This document shows positions 39,502-47,963 of a DNA stretch of 64,000 nucleotides, piece after piece (the first letter of the stretch is position 1; each line of letters starts with the position of its first letter). The DNA lies in the NCBI GenBank assembly GCA_905182125.1, contig CAJJAV010000027.1:24607-88606 (forward strand). The letters are read 5' to 3'. The DNA is from an uncultured Candidatus Poseidoniales archaeon (lineage in GTDB: Archaea > Thermoplasmatota > Poseidoniia > Poseidoniales > Poseidoniaceae). The notes beneath the pieces were generated by a model that ran no database searches, had not been told where the DNA came from, and saw nothing but the letters and a program-made list of their open reading frames with translations. The translations under genes were made by a program, and so were the position numbers.

Positions 39502-40536
39502 TCATTCCTGTTCTTGGCTGTCGGCTTGTTCCCGTGCGAGTTCACGCATGTCGTCAACTTCGTCGAGCTCGTCCACTATTTCTTCACCAAGAAGCGTTTC
39601 AAGTACATCTTCCATAGTGACGATTCCGGCAGTTCCCCCGAATTCATCTCGAACAACAGCGAACTGTTGGCGCTGACCTAGGAACATGTCCAAGGCTTGG
39701 TCGACTGACGTTTCTGTGTCCAAAAACATGACATCTTTTCGAAGATCTGTCATGGTCTTATCCCATTCATCACGGCTTGCAGCCATTAATAATTCTGATC
39801 GAATCACAATGCCCGATATATCATCTATTGTGTCTTCATAGACCGGTATTCGTGAAACGCGGATAATTTTATGCTCATCGAGGACCGCCTTGATGGTGTC
39901 ATTCATGTGGAATGCAGTCATGACAACACGAGGCGTCATGATGTCGACGACACGCATTTCCCTAAGTTTGAGGAGGTTATGGATGACGGTTTCTTCATCC
40001 TTCTCGATGATGCCTTCTTCTTCCCCGAGGTCGGCCAGTGCAGCCATGTCATCGCGGGTCACCAACGTGTGGTCTCCCTTTGGTAAAATGGATTTGAGGA
40101 TTTGAATCGGTCCGATAAAGATACTCAGGCTGAAGGTGATCCAGTGAAGAACATGGCCCGTGGGCTTGGCTAATTGCTTCCAATAAGCAGTCCCCAAGGT
40201 CTTTGGAATGATCTCTGATAAAAACAGCACCAAGAGCGTTAGAACTACCGAGGCAGCCGTCAGGTATTCATGGCCGAACACCTTGTTGACTTGAGCACCA
40301 ACTCCAGCAGCCCCCATCGTGTGGGCAATGGTGTTTAGTGTGAGGATAGCGGTCAACGGTCGAACCGCATCATCGGATTTGAGGTTCGCCCACATCTTTC
40401 CCATCTTGGTTCCATTGCGCTCCCACATAGCAATCTGGGTGTGGGGAATTGAAAGAACAACTGCTTCTAAAATAGAGCAAAGAAATGAGACGCCAAGCGC
40501 CAACGTACCGTAGAGAATGAGGATGGTGTAGTCCAT
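39502..40536 (-). CDS. CNNM/CorC-HlyC family transporter-like protein (DUF21 plus CBS pair)
   Basis: N-terminal four-TM DUF21-like region, LREMRVVDIMTPRVVMTAFHMNDTI, RIPVYEDTIDDISGIV, FGGTAGIVTMEDVLETLLGEEIVDE. Confidence 0.85.
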   Translation of the reverse strand: MDYTILILYGTLALGVSFLCSILEAVVLSIPHTQIAMWERNGTKMGKMWANLKSDDAVRPLTAILTLNTIAHTMGAAGVGAQVNKVFGHEYLTAASVVLTLLVLFLSEIIPKTLGTAYWKQLAKPTGHVLHWITFSLSIFIGPIQILKSILPKGDHTLVTRDDMAALADLGEEEGIIEKDEETVIHNLLKLREMRVVDIMTPRVVMTAFHMNDTIKAVLDEHKIIRVSRIPVYEDTIDDISGIVIRSELLMAASRDEWDKTMTDLRKDVMFLDTETSVDQALDMFLGQRQQFAVVRDEFGGTAGIVTMEDVLETLLGEEIVDELDEVDDMRELAREQADSQEQE

Positions 40537-40603
40537 GCTGTTTCTGTGGCTCCTAGCCGGGTGCTAAATTTAGCGACGAACTCGTAGTTATTGAAAATGA
40601 CGC

Positions 40604-40723
40604 ATGGGCAACATGATGAAAGGCATGCGAAGCATCGTTCTCTTTGCATCAAGAATCACGGTTTATGGAGCAGTGGCTGATGATGAATTTAAAGACAAGT
40701 CGCGCACCGAACAACTTGCATGA
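40604..40723 (+). CDS. Putative 39-aa small protein overlapping metG start
   Basis: MGNMMKGMRSIVLFASRITVYGAVADDEFKDKSRTEQLA; TGA overlaps metG ATG (ATGA). Below the track length cut-off. Confidence 0.35.
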   Translation: MGNMMKGMRSIVLFASRITVYGAVADDEFKDKSRTEQLA

Positions 40724-42999
40724 CCTCCGAACATGTCCTAATTTGTGTGGCTTGGCCCTATGCCAACGGCCCGCTTCATCTTGGCCATGTTGCCGGCTGT
40801 TACCTCCCACCTGACATACAAGCCCGATTCGAGCGTGCTCGTGGAAACCGTGTTCTCATCGTGTCTGGGTCTGACGAACATGGAACACCAATCACTGTTT
40901 CCGCAGAACAAAATGGAGTGACACCCCAAGACATTGTCGACACATACCATGCAATGAACAGCAAGGCCTTGTTAGATTTAGGCTGCGTTTGGGAACCTAA
41001 AGTAGATCCAAGAGGCGTCGAATATGGTGGTGCCCTGTTCAACAGAACTTCCGATGAACGTCACAAAAAGATGGTCCAAGATAATTTTTCCTCATTGTAT
41101 GAAGCTGGATTCTTTGAAGCCAAGACAATGAAACAATACTATGAAACAAATGCAGACGGTACGGGCCGATTCTTACCTGATCGCTACGTTGAGGGAATCT
41201 GCCCTTCTTGCGAAGCAGACGGAGCACGGGGCGACCAGTGTGATGCATGCGGTGCAACCTATGAGGCCGAGGAACTCAACGAACCAGTTTCCAAAATGAA
41301 CCCCTCAGCCTCGATTGAAGTAAGAGATACCGAGCATTTGTTTTACCGATTGGATGTGTTCCAATCTGCATTGGAGCAGCATGCCGCCTCCCAACAAGGT
41401 GTTTGGAAATCAAACGTGCGAGCCATGACCAAACAGTGGCTCGATATGGGTTTGCGCCCTCGAGCAGTGACCAGAGATCTCTCCTGGGGCATCCCTCTTC
41501 CTTTGGAAGGAAAGAACTGGGATGGTAAATGCGTTTATGTCTGGTTTGAAGCAGTTCAGGGCTATTCCACATGTGCGAAAATTTGGGCGGATTCCGTAGC
41601 CAAACCCGCCGGGCATCCAAGCGGGTCCGAGGCATGGAAAGACTGGTGGTGCGTTGGAGAGAATGGCGAAAAGCCTCGACATTTGTACTTCTTAGGCAAG
41701 GATAACATTCCTTTCCACACCGTGATCTGGCCGGCATTAATCCTCGGAATGAACCATGCGAATAAGGGACTGTCCGTCGAGGATAAGATCGAATTACCAG
41801 GTCCTGGAGAAATGGCTCTTGAATCCAATGTCCCAGCAATGGAATACCTCATGCTCGCAGGTGGACAATTTTCTAAATCGAGGAAGCACGCTGTCTGGTT
41901 GCCATCTTTTTTGGAAAGATTCGACCCCGATACCCTCCGATATTATCTCAGCATTAACATGCCTGAAAACCATGATACGGATTTTAATTGGCCCGACTTT
42001 GTTGGTAAAATCAACACGGAATTAATCGCCGCTTATGGCAACTTCGTCCACCGCGTCCTCACATTGGGTCAACGCCTACCAACTGGCGAGAATGGACCTT
42101 TGGCCGGAGTGGAACATGCCGAACTCACAGTCGGACACCAATCAAAATTAGAGGAATTACATGCATCAATCACCCTTTCATTGGAGAAGCACCGGTACAA
42201 GGAAGCATTGAGAACGGTGATGAATGCATCACAATATGGCAATCAAATGTTGCAGGGAGCCACACCGTGGAAGTTCCTAAAAGACGACACACCGTCACCA
42301 GAACGTACGCAATCCTTGTCAGATCTAGCCTTTGGTTGGAGAATCGCTCGTTTCTTAGCAATTACAACACAACCATTCATGCCTTTCAGCGCCCAACGCC
42401 TTTGGCAGGCACTCGGACAAACGGGCGAAGTATCGAATGCCCATTGGGATGCTGCTGTTGATTGGGCAGATCCGATGACGTGGAATCCAGAGGAACCTAT
42501 ACCGCTGTTCAAGCGATTGGAATTGGATGAAATTTTAGAATCCGAACAAGCCCTAGCAGATCCTGAAGAATCCTCGAAAACTGACCCAGGTCATGGCGTC
42601 AAGGGTGGAAAGAAAAAGAAGGGTAAATCAAAGGAGAAGAAGACAATGACAGAAGCACCTGAAGGAATCACATACCTCGAATTTGACACATTCATGAAAG
42701 TCGACTTAAGGGTGGGTAAAATCACAGCAGTCGAGGACCATCCGAATGCAGACAGACTCTTTGTCGTTACACTTGATGACGGTTCAGAAACAGCAAGGAC
42801 AATTTGCGCCGGTCTCAAAGCCTATTATTCAATTGAAGAAATGGTTGGCAAGTCAGTGGTTTTCGTCGCCAACCTCAAACCGCGCCCCCTCCGTGGAGTG
42901 AATTCAGAAGGCATGATGCTCGCAGCAGATGATGGACAAGACAATGTTCGTTTGATCACCATCGATGGTGACATCGCAACGGGATCACAAGTTCGTTGA
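40720..42999 (+). CDS. metG: Methionyl-tRNA synthetase with C-terminal EMAP-II-like tRNA-binding domain
   Basis: CVAWPYANGPLHLGHVAGCYLPPDI, CPSCEADGARGDQCDACG, KSRKHAVW; C-terminal FDTFMKVDLRVGKITAVEDHPNADRLFVV. Confidence 0.93.
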   Translation: MTSEHVLICVAWPYANGPLHLGHVAGCYLPPDIQARFERARGNRVLIVSGSDEHGTPITVSAEQNGVTPQDIVDTYHAMNSKALLDLGCVWEPKVDPRGVEYGGALFNRTSDERHKKMVQDNFSSLYEAGFFEAKTMKQYYETNADGTGRFLPDRYVEGICPSCEADGARGDQCDACGATYEAEELNEPVSKMNPSASIEVRDTEHLFYRLDVFQSALEQHAASQQGVWKSNVRAMTKQWLDMGLRPRAVTRDLSWGIPLPLEGKNWDGKCVYVWFEAVQGYSTCAKIWADSVAKPAGHPSGSEAWKDWWCVGENGEKPRHLYFLGKDNIPFHTVIWPALILGMNHANKGLSVEDKIELPGPGEMALESNVPAMEYLMLAGGQFSKSRKHAVWLPSFLERFDPDTLRYYLSINMPENHDTDFNWPDFVGKINTELIAAYGNFVHRVLTLGQRLPTGENGPLAGVEHAELTVGHQSKLEELHASITLSLEKHRYKEALRTVMNASQYGNQMLQGATPWKFLKDDTPSPERTQSLSDLAFGWRIARFLAITTQPFMPFSAQRLWQALGQTGEVSNAHWDAAVDWADPMTWNPEEPIPLFKRLELDEILESEQALADPEESSKTDPGHGVKGGKKKKGKSKEKKTMTEAPEGITYLEFDTFMKVDLRVGKITAVEDHPNADRLFVVTLDDGSETARTICAGLKAYYSIEEMVGKSVVFVANLKPRPLRGVNSEGMMLAADDGQDNVRLITIDGDIATGSQVR

Positions 43000-43629
43000 T
43001 CATAGACTGATACGATCGTGCACGGCATGCATAACCTTGCGTGAGACTTCACTGCAGCGTTCCCGTAAGCCTGCAGAATCAGCAACTACGTTCGAAGCCA
43101 TTGCTTCTGGCAAAGAAGCAACGTTGATTTCGACATTGAACAGGGCCCCTTTGACAGCAGCGCTAGCAAGGAGAGATGCAACACCGATGTCAGAAGCCGC
43201 ATTGGCATTCCCATCCGTGGCCAATCCTTCCAATACGGTCAGTAATTCCATTGCTAACAAGGCGGTTTCCAAGGGAACTTCAGCCGCACGTAGGGTTCCT
43301 GCGCGAATTGCATTCCGTCGTACTTCTTTTTCGTCATCGTTTGACTTCGGTAGTCTAAATCCTGAAACGACCAAATTGAATGCATCGCTGTCTTCTTGGG
43401 CCAATGCCCCAGATCGAGTCATCACATTGAGGGCAATGGAGCGAGCGTGTTCTGCAGCACCCCATCCGTCCTGCCATTTTTCGTTGCCAAGTGTGAGGGC
43501 GCATACCATTTCAGTGAGACCGGCGGCTTGTCCCAATGCGACAGCTGCTGCCGTGCCACCACCTGGCGTGGGTTGTTTCGAAGCAAGGGCAGATTGAAAT
43601 TCTTCCATTGTCATCTCCATCCAATTCAT
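43000..43629 (-). CDS. Formimidoyltetrahydrofolate cyclodeaminase / methenyl-THF cyclohydrolase family
   Basis: MEEFQSALASKQPTPGGGTAAAVALGQAAGLTEMVCALT; ATGA overlap with the formimidoyltransferase. Confidence 0.85.
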   Translation of the reverse strand: MNWMEMTMEEFQSALASKQPTPGGGTAAAVALGQAAGLTEMVCALTLGNEKWQDGWGAAEHARSIALNVMTRSGALAQEDSDAFNLVVSGFRLPKSNDDEKEVRRNAIRAGTLRAAEVPLETALLAMELLTVLEGLATDGNANAASDIGVASLLASAAVKGALFNVEINVASLPEAMASNVVADSAGLRERCSEVSRKVMHAVHDRISL

Positions 43630-44690
43630 TTTTTCATAGCCTCCTTCAATGCATATTCAATGATTCGCTCATTTGGTAGAAATGGTTCGAGATCACTCAG
43701 CCCTAGCCCTTGTATTGCGGCATCGACCAATGATGGCTCATCGGTCGTACCCTCGGGGGCATACCACGTACCGGATTCGAGCATGGCTGCTAATGGCACC
43801 AAACCAACCAGTTCACTGCCAGTGGCAACGACACCATGGTCTGCTGCGATGCTTTTGCATGCTTCAAAGGCTACATGCATTGGGCACTGCGCTACATCGC
43901 GTAGGTTCATGGACACTTGACTGATTCCGTGTGATTCAAGGGTTACACCCATGCCCTGGACGAGTGGAAGCATACCGGGAAAGCGCATTTTCCTTCCATC
44001 TTCTTGCTTGATAAGGCGGCCAGTTGAGCGGACAAGAGAACCGACCATTTTGGAGACCTTTGCATCGGGTTCATCAATGGTCACATTGTAAGCAACAAGA
44101 ATTTCTCGAGCACCGAAGGTCAACCCTCCCGAGCGTGCGATAACTGCGTCCCACGTTCGTGGTCCAAAATCCGGGTAGCGAGTGGCAAATGAATGGATCG
44201 ATTCACCATCGGTTAATCTGGCTTCTAACCCCTCATATTGGCCCTTGCGTATCGTTGATAGGAGTGATTTTTCTTGATTCGTAGCCGATGCCCCATAGAG
44301 AAAGGTTGGAACCGAACACTCTGTTGCAACACGTTGAGCCAGATCCGTAGCCAATCGGGCACAATCAGCCATCGTTGTGCCATTTAATGGAATGAAGGGG
44401 CACACATCCACCGCTCCAAGGCGTGGGTGTTCGCCGGTATGGTCTCGCATATCGATTTCCTTAACCGCAGCTTGGACCAGCAAAAAGGCAGCCTCTGAGA
44501 CATCTTTCGGGTGCCCTGCAAGCGTAATGACTGTCCGATTATAATCTGCGTCAGGCTCAACACCCAACACAGCACATCCCTCGACACGAGAGGCAGCAGC
44601 AATAATTCGATTTATTTTCTCAAGGTCACGGCCCTCTGAGATGTTTGGGACGCATTCAACCGTTTCCTGCATAATGACTGTTGATGCCAC
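43626..44690 (-). CDS. Glutamate formimidoyltransferase
   Basis: VECVPNISEGRDLEKINRI, HTGEHPRLGAVDVCPFIPL, VPTFLYGASA, TFGAREILVAYNV. Confidence 0.9.
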   Translation of the reverse strand: MASTVIMQETVECVPNISEGRDLEKINRIIAAASRVEGCAVLGVEPDADYNRTVITLAGHPKDVSEAAFLLVQAAVKEIDMRDHTGEHPRLGAVDVCPFIPLNGTTMADCARLATDLAQRVATECSVPTFLYGASATNQEKSLLSTIRKGQYEGLEARLTDGESIHSFATRYPDFGPRTWDAVIARSGGLTFGAREILVAYNVTIDEPDAKVSKMVGSLVRSTGRLIKQEDGRKMRFPGMLPLVQGMGVTLESHGISQVSMNLRDVAQCPMHVAFEACKSIAADHGVVATGSELVGLVPLAAMLESGTWYAPEGTTDEPSLVDAAIQGLGLSDLEPFLPNERIIEYALKEAMKK

Positions 44691-44726
44691 ACGGACTTTG
44701 AATGTTGACCGGAAAGATGGATGAAA

Positions 44727-45947
44727 TCAACTGTATAACGCGTCCGGTGATGATCCCCGGCCGCTGTTGGATTTCTTTTCATTAAGTCGGGCCACAGCGA
44801 GCATGAAGTCATCGTTTGTTATCGAGGTGCGCTTCTCCCGAATGGCAATCATTCCTGCTTCAACACATGTTGCCTTTAGTTCAGCGCCAGAATAGCCTTC
44901 AGTCTTCTCAACTATTCTCTGGATGTTGATCCTCTTGGTAGACATTTTTGATGTGTGAAGTTCCAAAATGGCCTTTCGAGCTTTTTCTTCTGGCAATGGA
45001 ATCGTGATGATTCGATCAAAGCGCCCGGGCCTCAACAATGCATCATCGAGGATGTCCGGTCTGTTTGTAGCAGCAATAATTTTCACATCTTCTAATGCGT
45101 CAAATCCATCCAGTTCTGCCAACAATTGCATAAGTGTTCTTTGCACTTCACGATCCCCACTCGTTGAGCCATCGAGTCGCTTGGCACCGATGGCATCGAT
45201 TTCGTCTAAGAAGATAATAGATGGTGATTTGTCTTTTGCTAGGGCAAACAGTTCGCGCACCATTCGACCGCCTTCACCGATGTATTTTTGTGCCAATTCA
45301 CTGCCAACCATGCGAATGAATGTGGCCTCGGTTTGGTTCGCTACAGCCTTTGCTAGGAGGGTTTTTCCACAACCTGGCGGCCCGACCAGGAGGATTCCTT
45401 TTGGGGGCGTAATGCCAACTTTCTTGAACAGTTCCGGGGAGATGAGGGGGAGTTCAATGGCTTCTCTTACCGATTTTACTTGTTCATCCAAACCAGCAAC
45501 TTCTGCATATGTGATGTCGGGTTTGTCCACCATTTCTGCTCCGCTCACCATTGGATCCCATGCATCATGAAGCACTTCGATAACCGCAAGTGTGTCTTGA
45601 TTTAATGCCACTCTGGTGCCGGGCTTGAGGGTTTTCGGTTCAAGGCGTTGATTCAGTGAGACTTGAAAAACGGTTCCATTGGAAGATCGAACAATCGCAG
45701 TTCTGTCATCCAATATATCTTGTAGGTGTCCGATGATCAGTGGAGGTGATTTAAGCAAACGTACCTCGTCATCAAGCCGTTGAGTTCGCTTTTTCAGGTT
45801 GCGCAAGTCCGACTCCATTTGGGATCGTTCATTGATCAGGTTTTGAGCTTGGTCTTGTAAACTCGAATAGGCATCTTCGAGGTTTTTAATTTCATCATCA
45901 GGTGCTAATGACCTTGAAGAAGCGGATTGTTCGACCTCTGTACCCAT
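44727..45947 (-). CDS. pan: Proteasome-activating nucleotidase
   Basis: N-terminal coiled coil, TYAEVAGLDEQVKSVREAIELPL, LVGPPGCGKTLLAKAVANQT, ATNRPDILDDALLRPGRFDR; C-terminal LYS fits an HbYX-type motif. Confidence 0.92.
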   Translation of the reverse strand: MGTEVEQSASSRSLAPDDEIKNLEDAYSSLQDQAQNLINERSQMESDLRNLKKRTQRLDDEVRLLKSPPLIIGHLQDILDDRTAIVRSSNGTVFQVSLNQRLEPKTLKPGTRVALNQDTLAVIEVLHDAWDPMVSGAEMVDKPDITYAEVAGLDEQVKSVREAIELPLISPELFKKVGITPPKGILLVGPPGCGKTLLAKAVANQTEATFIRMVGSELAQKYIGEGGRMVRELFALAKDKSPSIIFLDEIDAIGAKRLDGSTSGDREVQRTLMQLLAELDGFDALEDVKIIAATNRPDILDDALLRPGRFDRIITIPLPEEKARKAILELHTSKMSTKRINIQRIVEKTEGYSGAELKATCVEAGMIAIREKRTSITNDDFMLAVARLNEKKSNSGRGSSPDALYS

Positions 45948-46067
45948 GGTGCTCGTTCAACCCAGACACTCAGTTTATATCAATAAAGCGGAGACTCCTC
46001 GTGGCAAGAATGGAATACGAAGGCTTCAAATGATGCCGGCACAAGCACCAACCGGAGTCTGATTCTT

Positions 46068-46571
46068 ATGGCTGATTGCGAACTATGTGGTGCTATGAAA
46101 GTAGGCGTAAAGAGAGTCAAAACAGGCAAAACCGAAGTAGCAGCATGCGCTCGATGTATTGAAAAAATGAACCTCGGTCCAAAGGAAACCGCTCCGGGAC
46201 TGGCAAAGGCTCAATCAGGGCACGCTCGAGCAGGTACTTCCTCTACATACGCCGCACGCGGAAAGAAAGGAAAAGACATCATGCTCAAGACAGAAAAGGA
46301 ACTTGCACCAGATTTTGGCAAGAGAATTTCAGCCGCACGTACCGCAAAAGGTTGGAACCACGCCACCCTCGGCAAGCGAATGGCAGAGACAGTGAACATC
46401 ATCAAAGCGACAGAATCGGGGAAACGTCCGACAGATGGCGTGCTGAAAAAGTTTGAACGGGTGCTCGGCATCTCGCTTTGGATCATGTCGACTGCGGAAG
46501 CAACGACACCGCTCGACCGGTCCGGGAACCGCGGAATGACACTGGGCGATTACTTCGAAAACAAAGGGTGA
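46068..46571 (+). CDS. MBF1-like zinc ribbon plus HTH transcription factor
   Basis: CELCGAMKVGVKRVKTGKTEVAACARC, and HTH DFGKRISAARTAKGWNHATLGKRMAETVNIIKATESGKRP. Confidence 0.82.
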   Translation: MADCELCGAMKVGVKRVKTGKTEVAACARCIEKMNLGPKETAPGLAKAQSGHARAGTSSTYAARGKKGKDIMLKTEKELAPDFGKRISAARTAKGWNHATLGKRMAETVNIIKATESGKRPTDGVLKKFERVLGISLWIMSTAEATTPLDRSGNRGMTLGDYFENKG

Positions 46572-46575
46572 TGTT

Positions 46576-47136
46576 GTGTCCGATGTTCGGGTTCATGCAC
46601 TTTGGCTCGCCCAAGATGACCCAAAGAAAAATACCGCAGTTCTCGCATCAAAACGTGGCGACCTTAAGTTGCATAAACGGTTCAACACTCTTCCTCGTCG
46701 CGGTATTATTCTGGAACCACTGTGTGGAAAGGTGTTTGGCCCAGAAGACCATGCATTGATTCTCCAACAAGGCGGCGCTGTGGTAGGTTTAGACTGCAGT
46801 TGGGCTCACATTGAATCCAGCGTCGAACAGGTCATGAAACGAACCAAGTTACAACCGAGAATGCTCCCTTTGTTGCTCGCTGCCAACCCCGTTAACTGGG
46901 GCAAACCAGGACGTTTAACTACCGCTGAAGCCATTGCCACCATTTTGTACTTGCTCGGTAAAAAGGAACAGGCAGAGCAAGTGCTCGGGGCATTCCGCTG
47001 GGGTCCGCGATTTTTTGAACTCAATAAAGAACCCCTTGAAGCCTATGCGGCCGCAACATCAAGTTCCGAACTGGTCGCTCTTCAGTTTGAGTTCTTTGAT
47101 CTTGGACACCTGAAGGAGGAGGACGAAGAACCGTGA
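46576..47136 (+). CDS. tsr3: Tsr3-like 18S/16S rRNA aminocarboxypropyltransferase
   Basis: GLDCSWAHIE, LLLAANPVNWGKPGRLTTAEAIATILYLLG, FRWGPRFFELNKEPLEAY. Confidence 0.85.
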   Translation: MSDVRVHALWLAQDDPKKNTAVLASKRGDLKLHKRFNTLPRRGIILEPLCGKVFGPEDHALILQQGGAVVGLDCSWAHIESSVEQVMKRTKLQPRMLPLLLAANPVNWGKPGRLTTAEAIATILYLLGKKEQAEQVLGAFRWGPRFFELNKEPLEAYAAATSSSELVALQFEFFDLGHLKEEDEEP

Positions 47137-47933
47137 ACGACCTTTTTCGACCAACCGGGATTCAACGTATGAGCCTCGAGGGGAATGCTCTAGAAGCAGA
47201 CCATCTGGCAAAAGAAACTCTCCTGCACCTCCAAGACAACGCTGGTACATTTGTCTCCTTGCTTGGTACGCCGAGTGATCTTGAACCCCTGTTCTTTGGC
47301 CACTGCATTAGCGAAGGTATTGGTGTCCCAGAGGCTGTTGCCTTGACCATCACCTCTACGTTGGAAGGGGGGTACTACGTACAGAGCAAAGAACACCTCG
47401 TAGAACGCTCTGAAGCCTCCAATACCAATCGGATCGTGACCACTTCTTGTGGTGCCTGTGATGCACCAGGCCTTGACGATTTAATCGAAGGTTTACCTCT
47501 CTTTGATGGCGGCTTCCAACATGTTGATCTGCAAGTATTGGCAACGGGGTTCGAACAAATGAAAGCCCAGCAACTTGGGTTTACAGCCACCGGAGGTATG
47601 CACGGTGCTGCCCTCTACACCGCCACCGATGGAATCGTTCACCTCGCTGAAGACATTGGACGTCACAATGCCGTCGATAAGGTGGTTGGAATGGATTGGA
47701 TGGCTGAGGAACCTTCGCTGAATCCCATTCTCTTCCTCTCCGGCAGATGTGGCTGGGATATCGTCGCAAAAGCAGCACGCGCAGGCATCGGGACCATCGC
47801 CTGTGTCGGAGCATGCTCGACATTGGCAGCAGATACGGCGAGGTCCCTCCACATGAGGGTTTTCAGTTTTGTGAAGCGTGACACTTGTGTTGCAATTGGC
47901 CGTATTGAAGCGCCTCGTGACGGCAAGGCTTGA
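47133..47933 (+). CDS. fdhD: FdhD sulfurtransferase
   Basis: TTSCGACDAPGLDDL, TGGMHGAALYTATDGIVHLAEDIGRHNAVDKVVG, FLSGRCGWDIVAKAARAGI. Confidence 0.9.
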   Translation: MNDLFRPTGIQRMSLEGNALEADHLAKETLLHLQDNAGTFVSLLGTPSDLEPLFFGHCISEGIGVPEAVALTITSTLEGGYYVQSKEHLVERSEASNTNRIVTTSCGACDAPGLDDLIEGLPLFDGGFQHVDLQVLATGFEQMKAQQLGFTATGGMHGAALYTATDGIVHLAEDIGRHNAVDKVVGMDWMAEEPSLNPILFLSGRCGWDIVAKAARAGIGTIACVGACSTLAADTARSLHMRVFSFVKRDTCVAIGRIEAPRDGKA

Positions 47934-47963
47934 GAACCCATTGCGGCCCGTTAGGGTTGAGGC

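Noticed and set aside
42965-43597. 210-aa plus-strand ORF
   Set aside because: Antisense to the cyclodeaminase gene, which has clear family motifs.
44968-45570. 200-aa plus-strand ORF
   Set aside because: Antisense to pan; no independent support.
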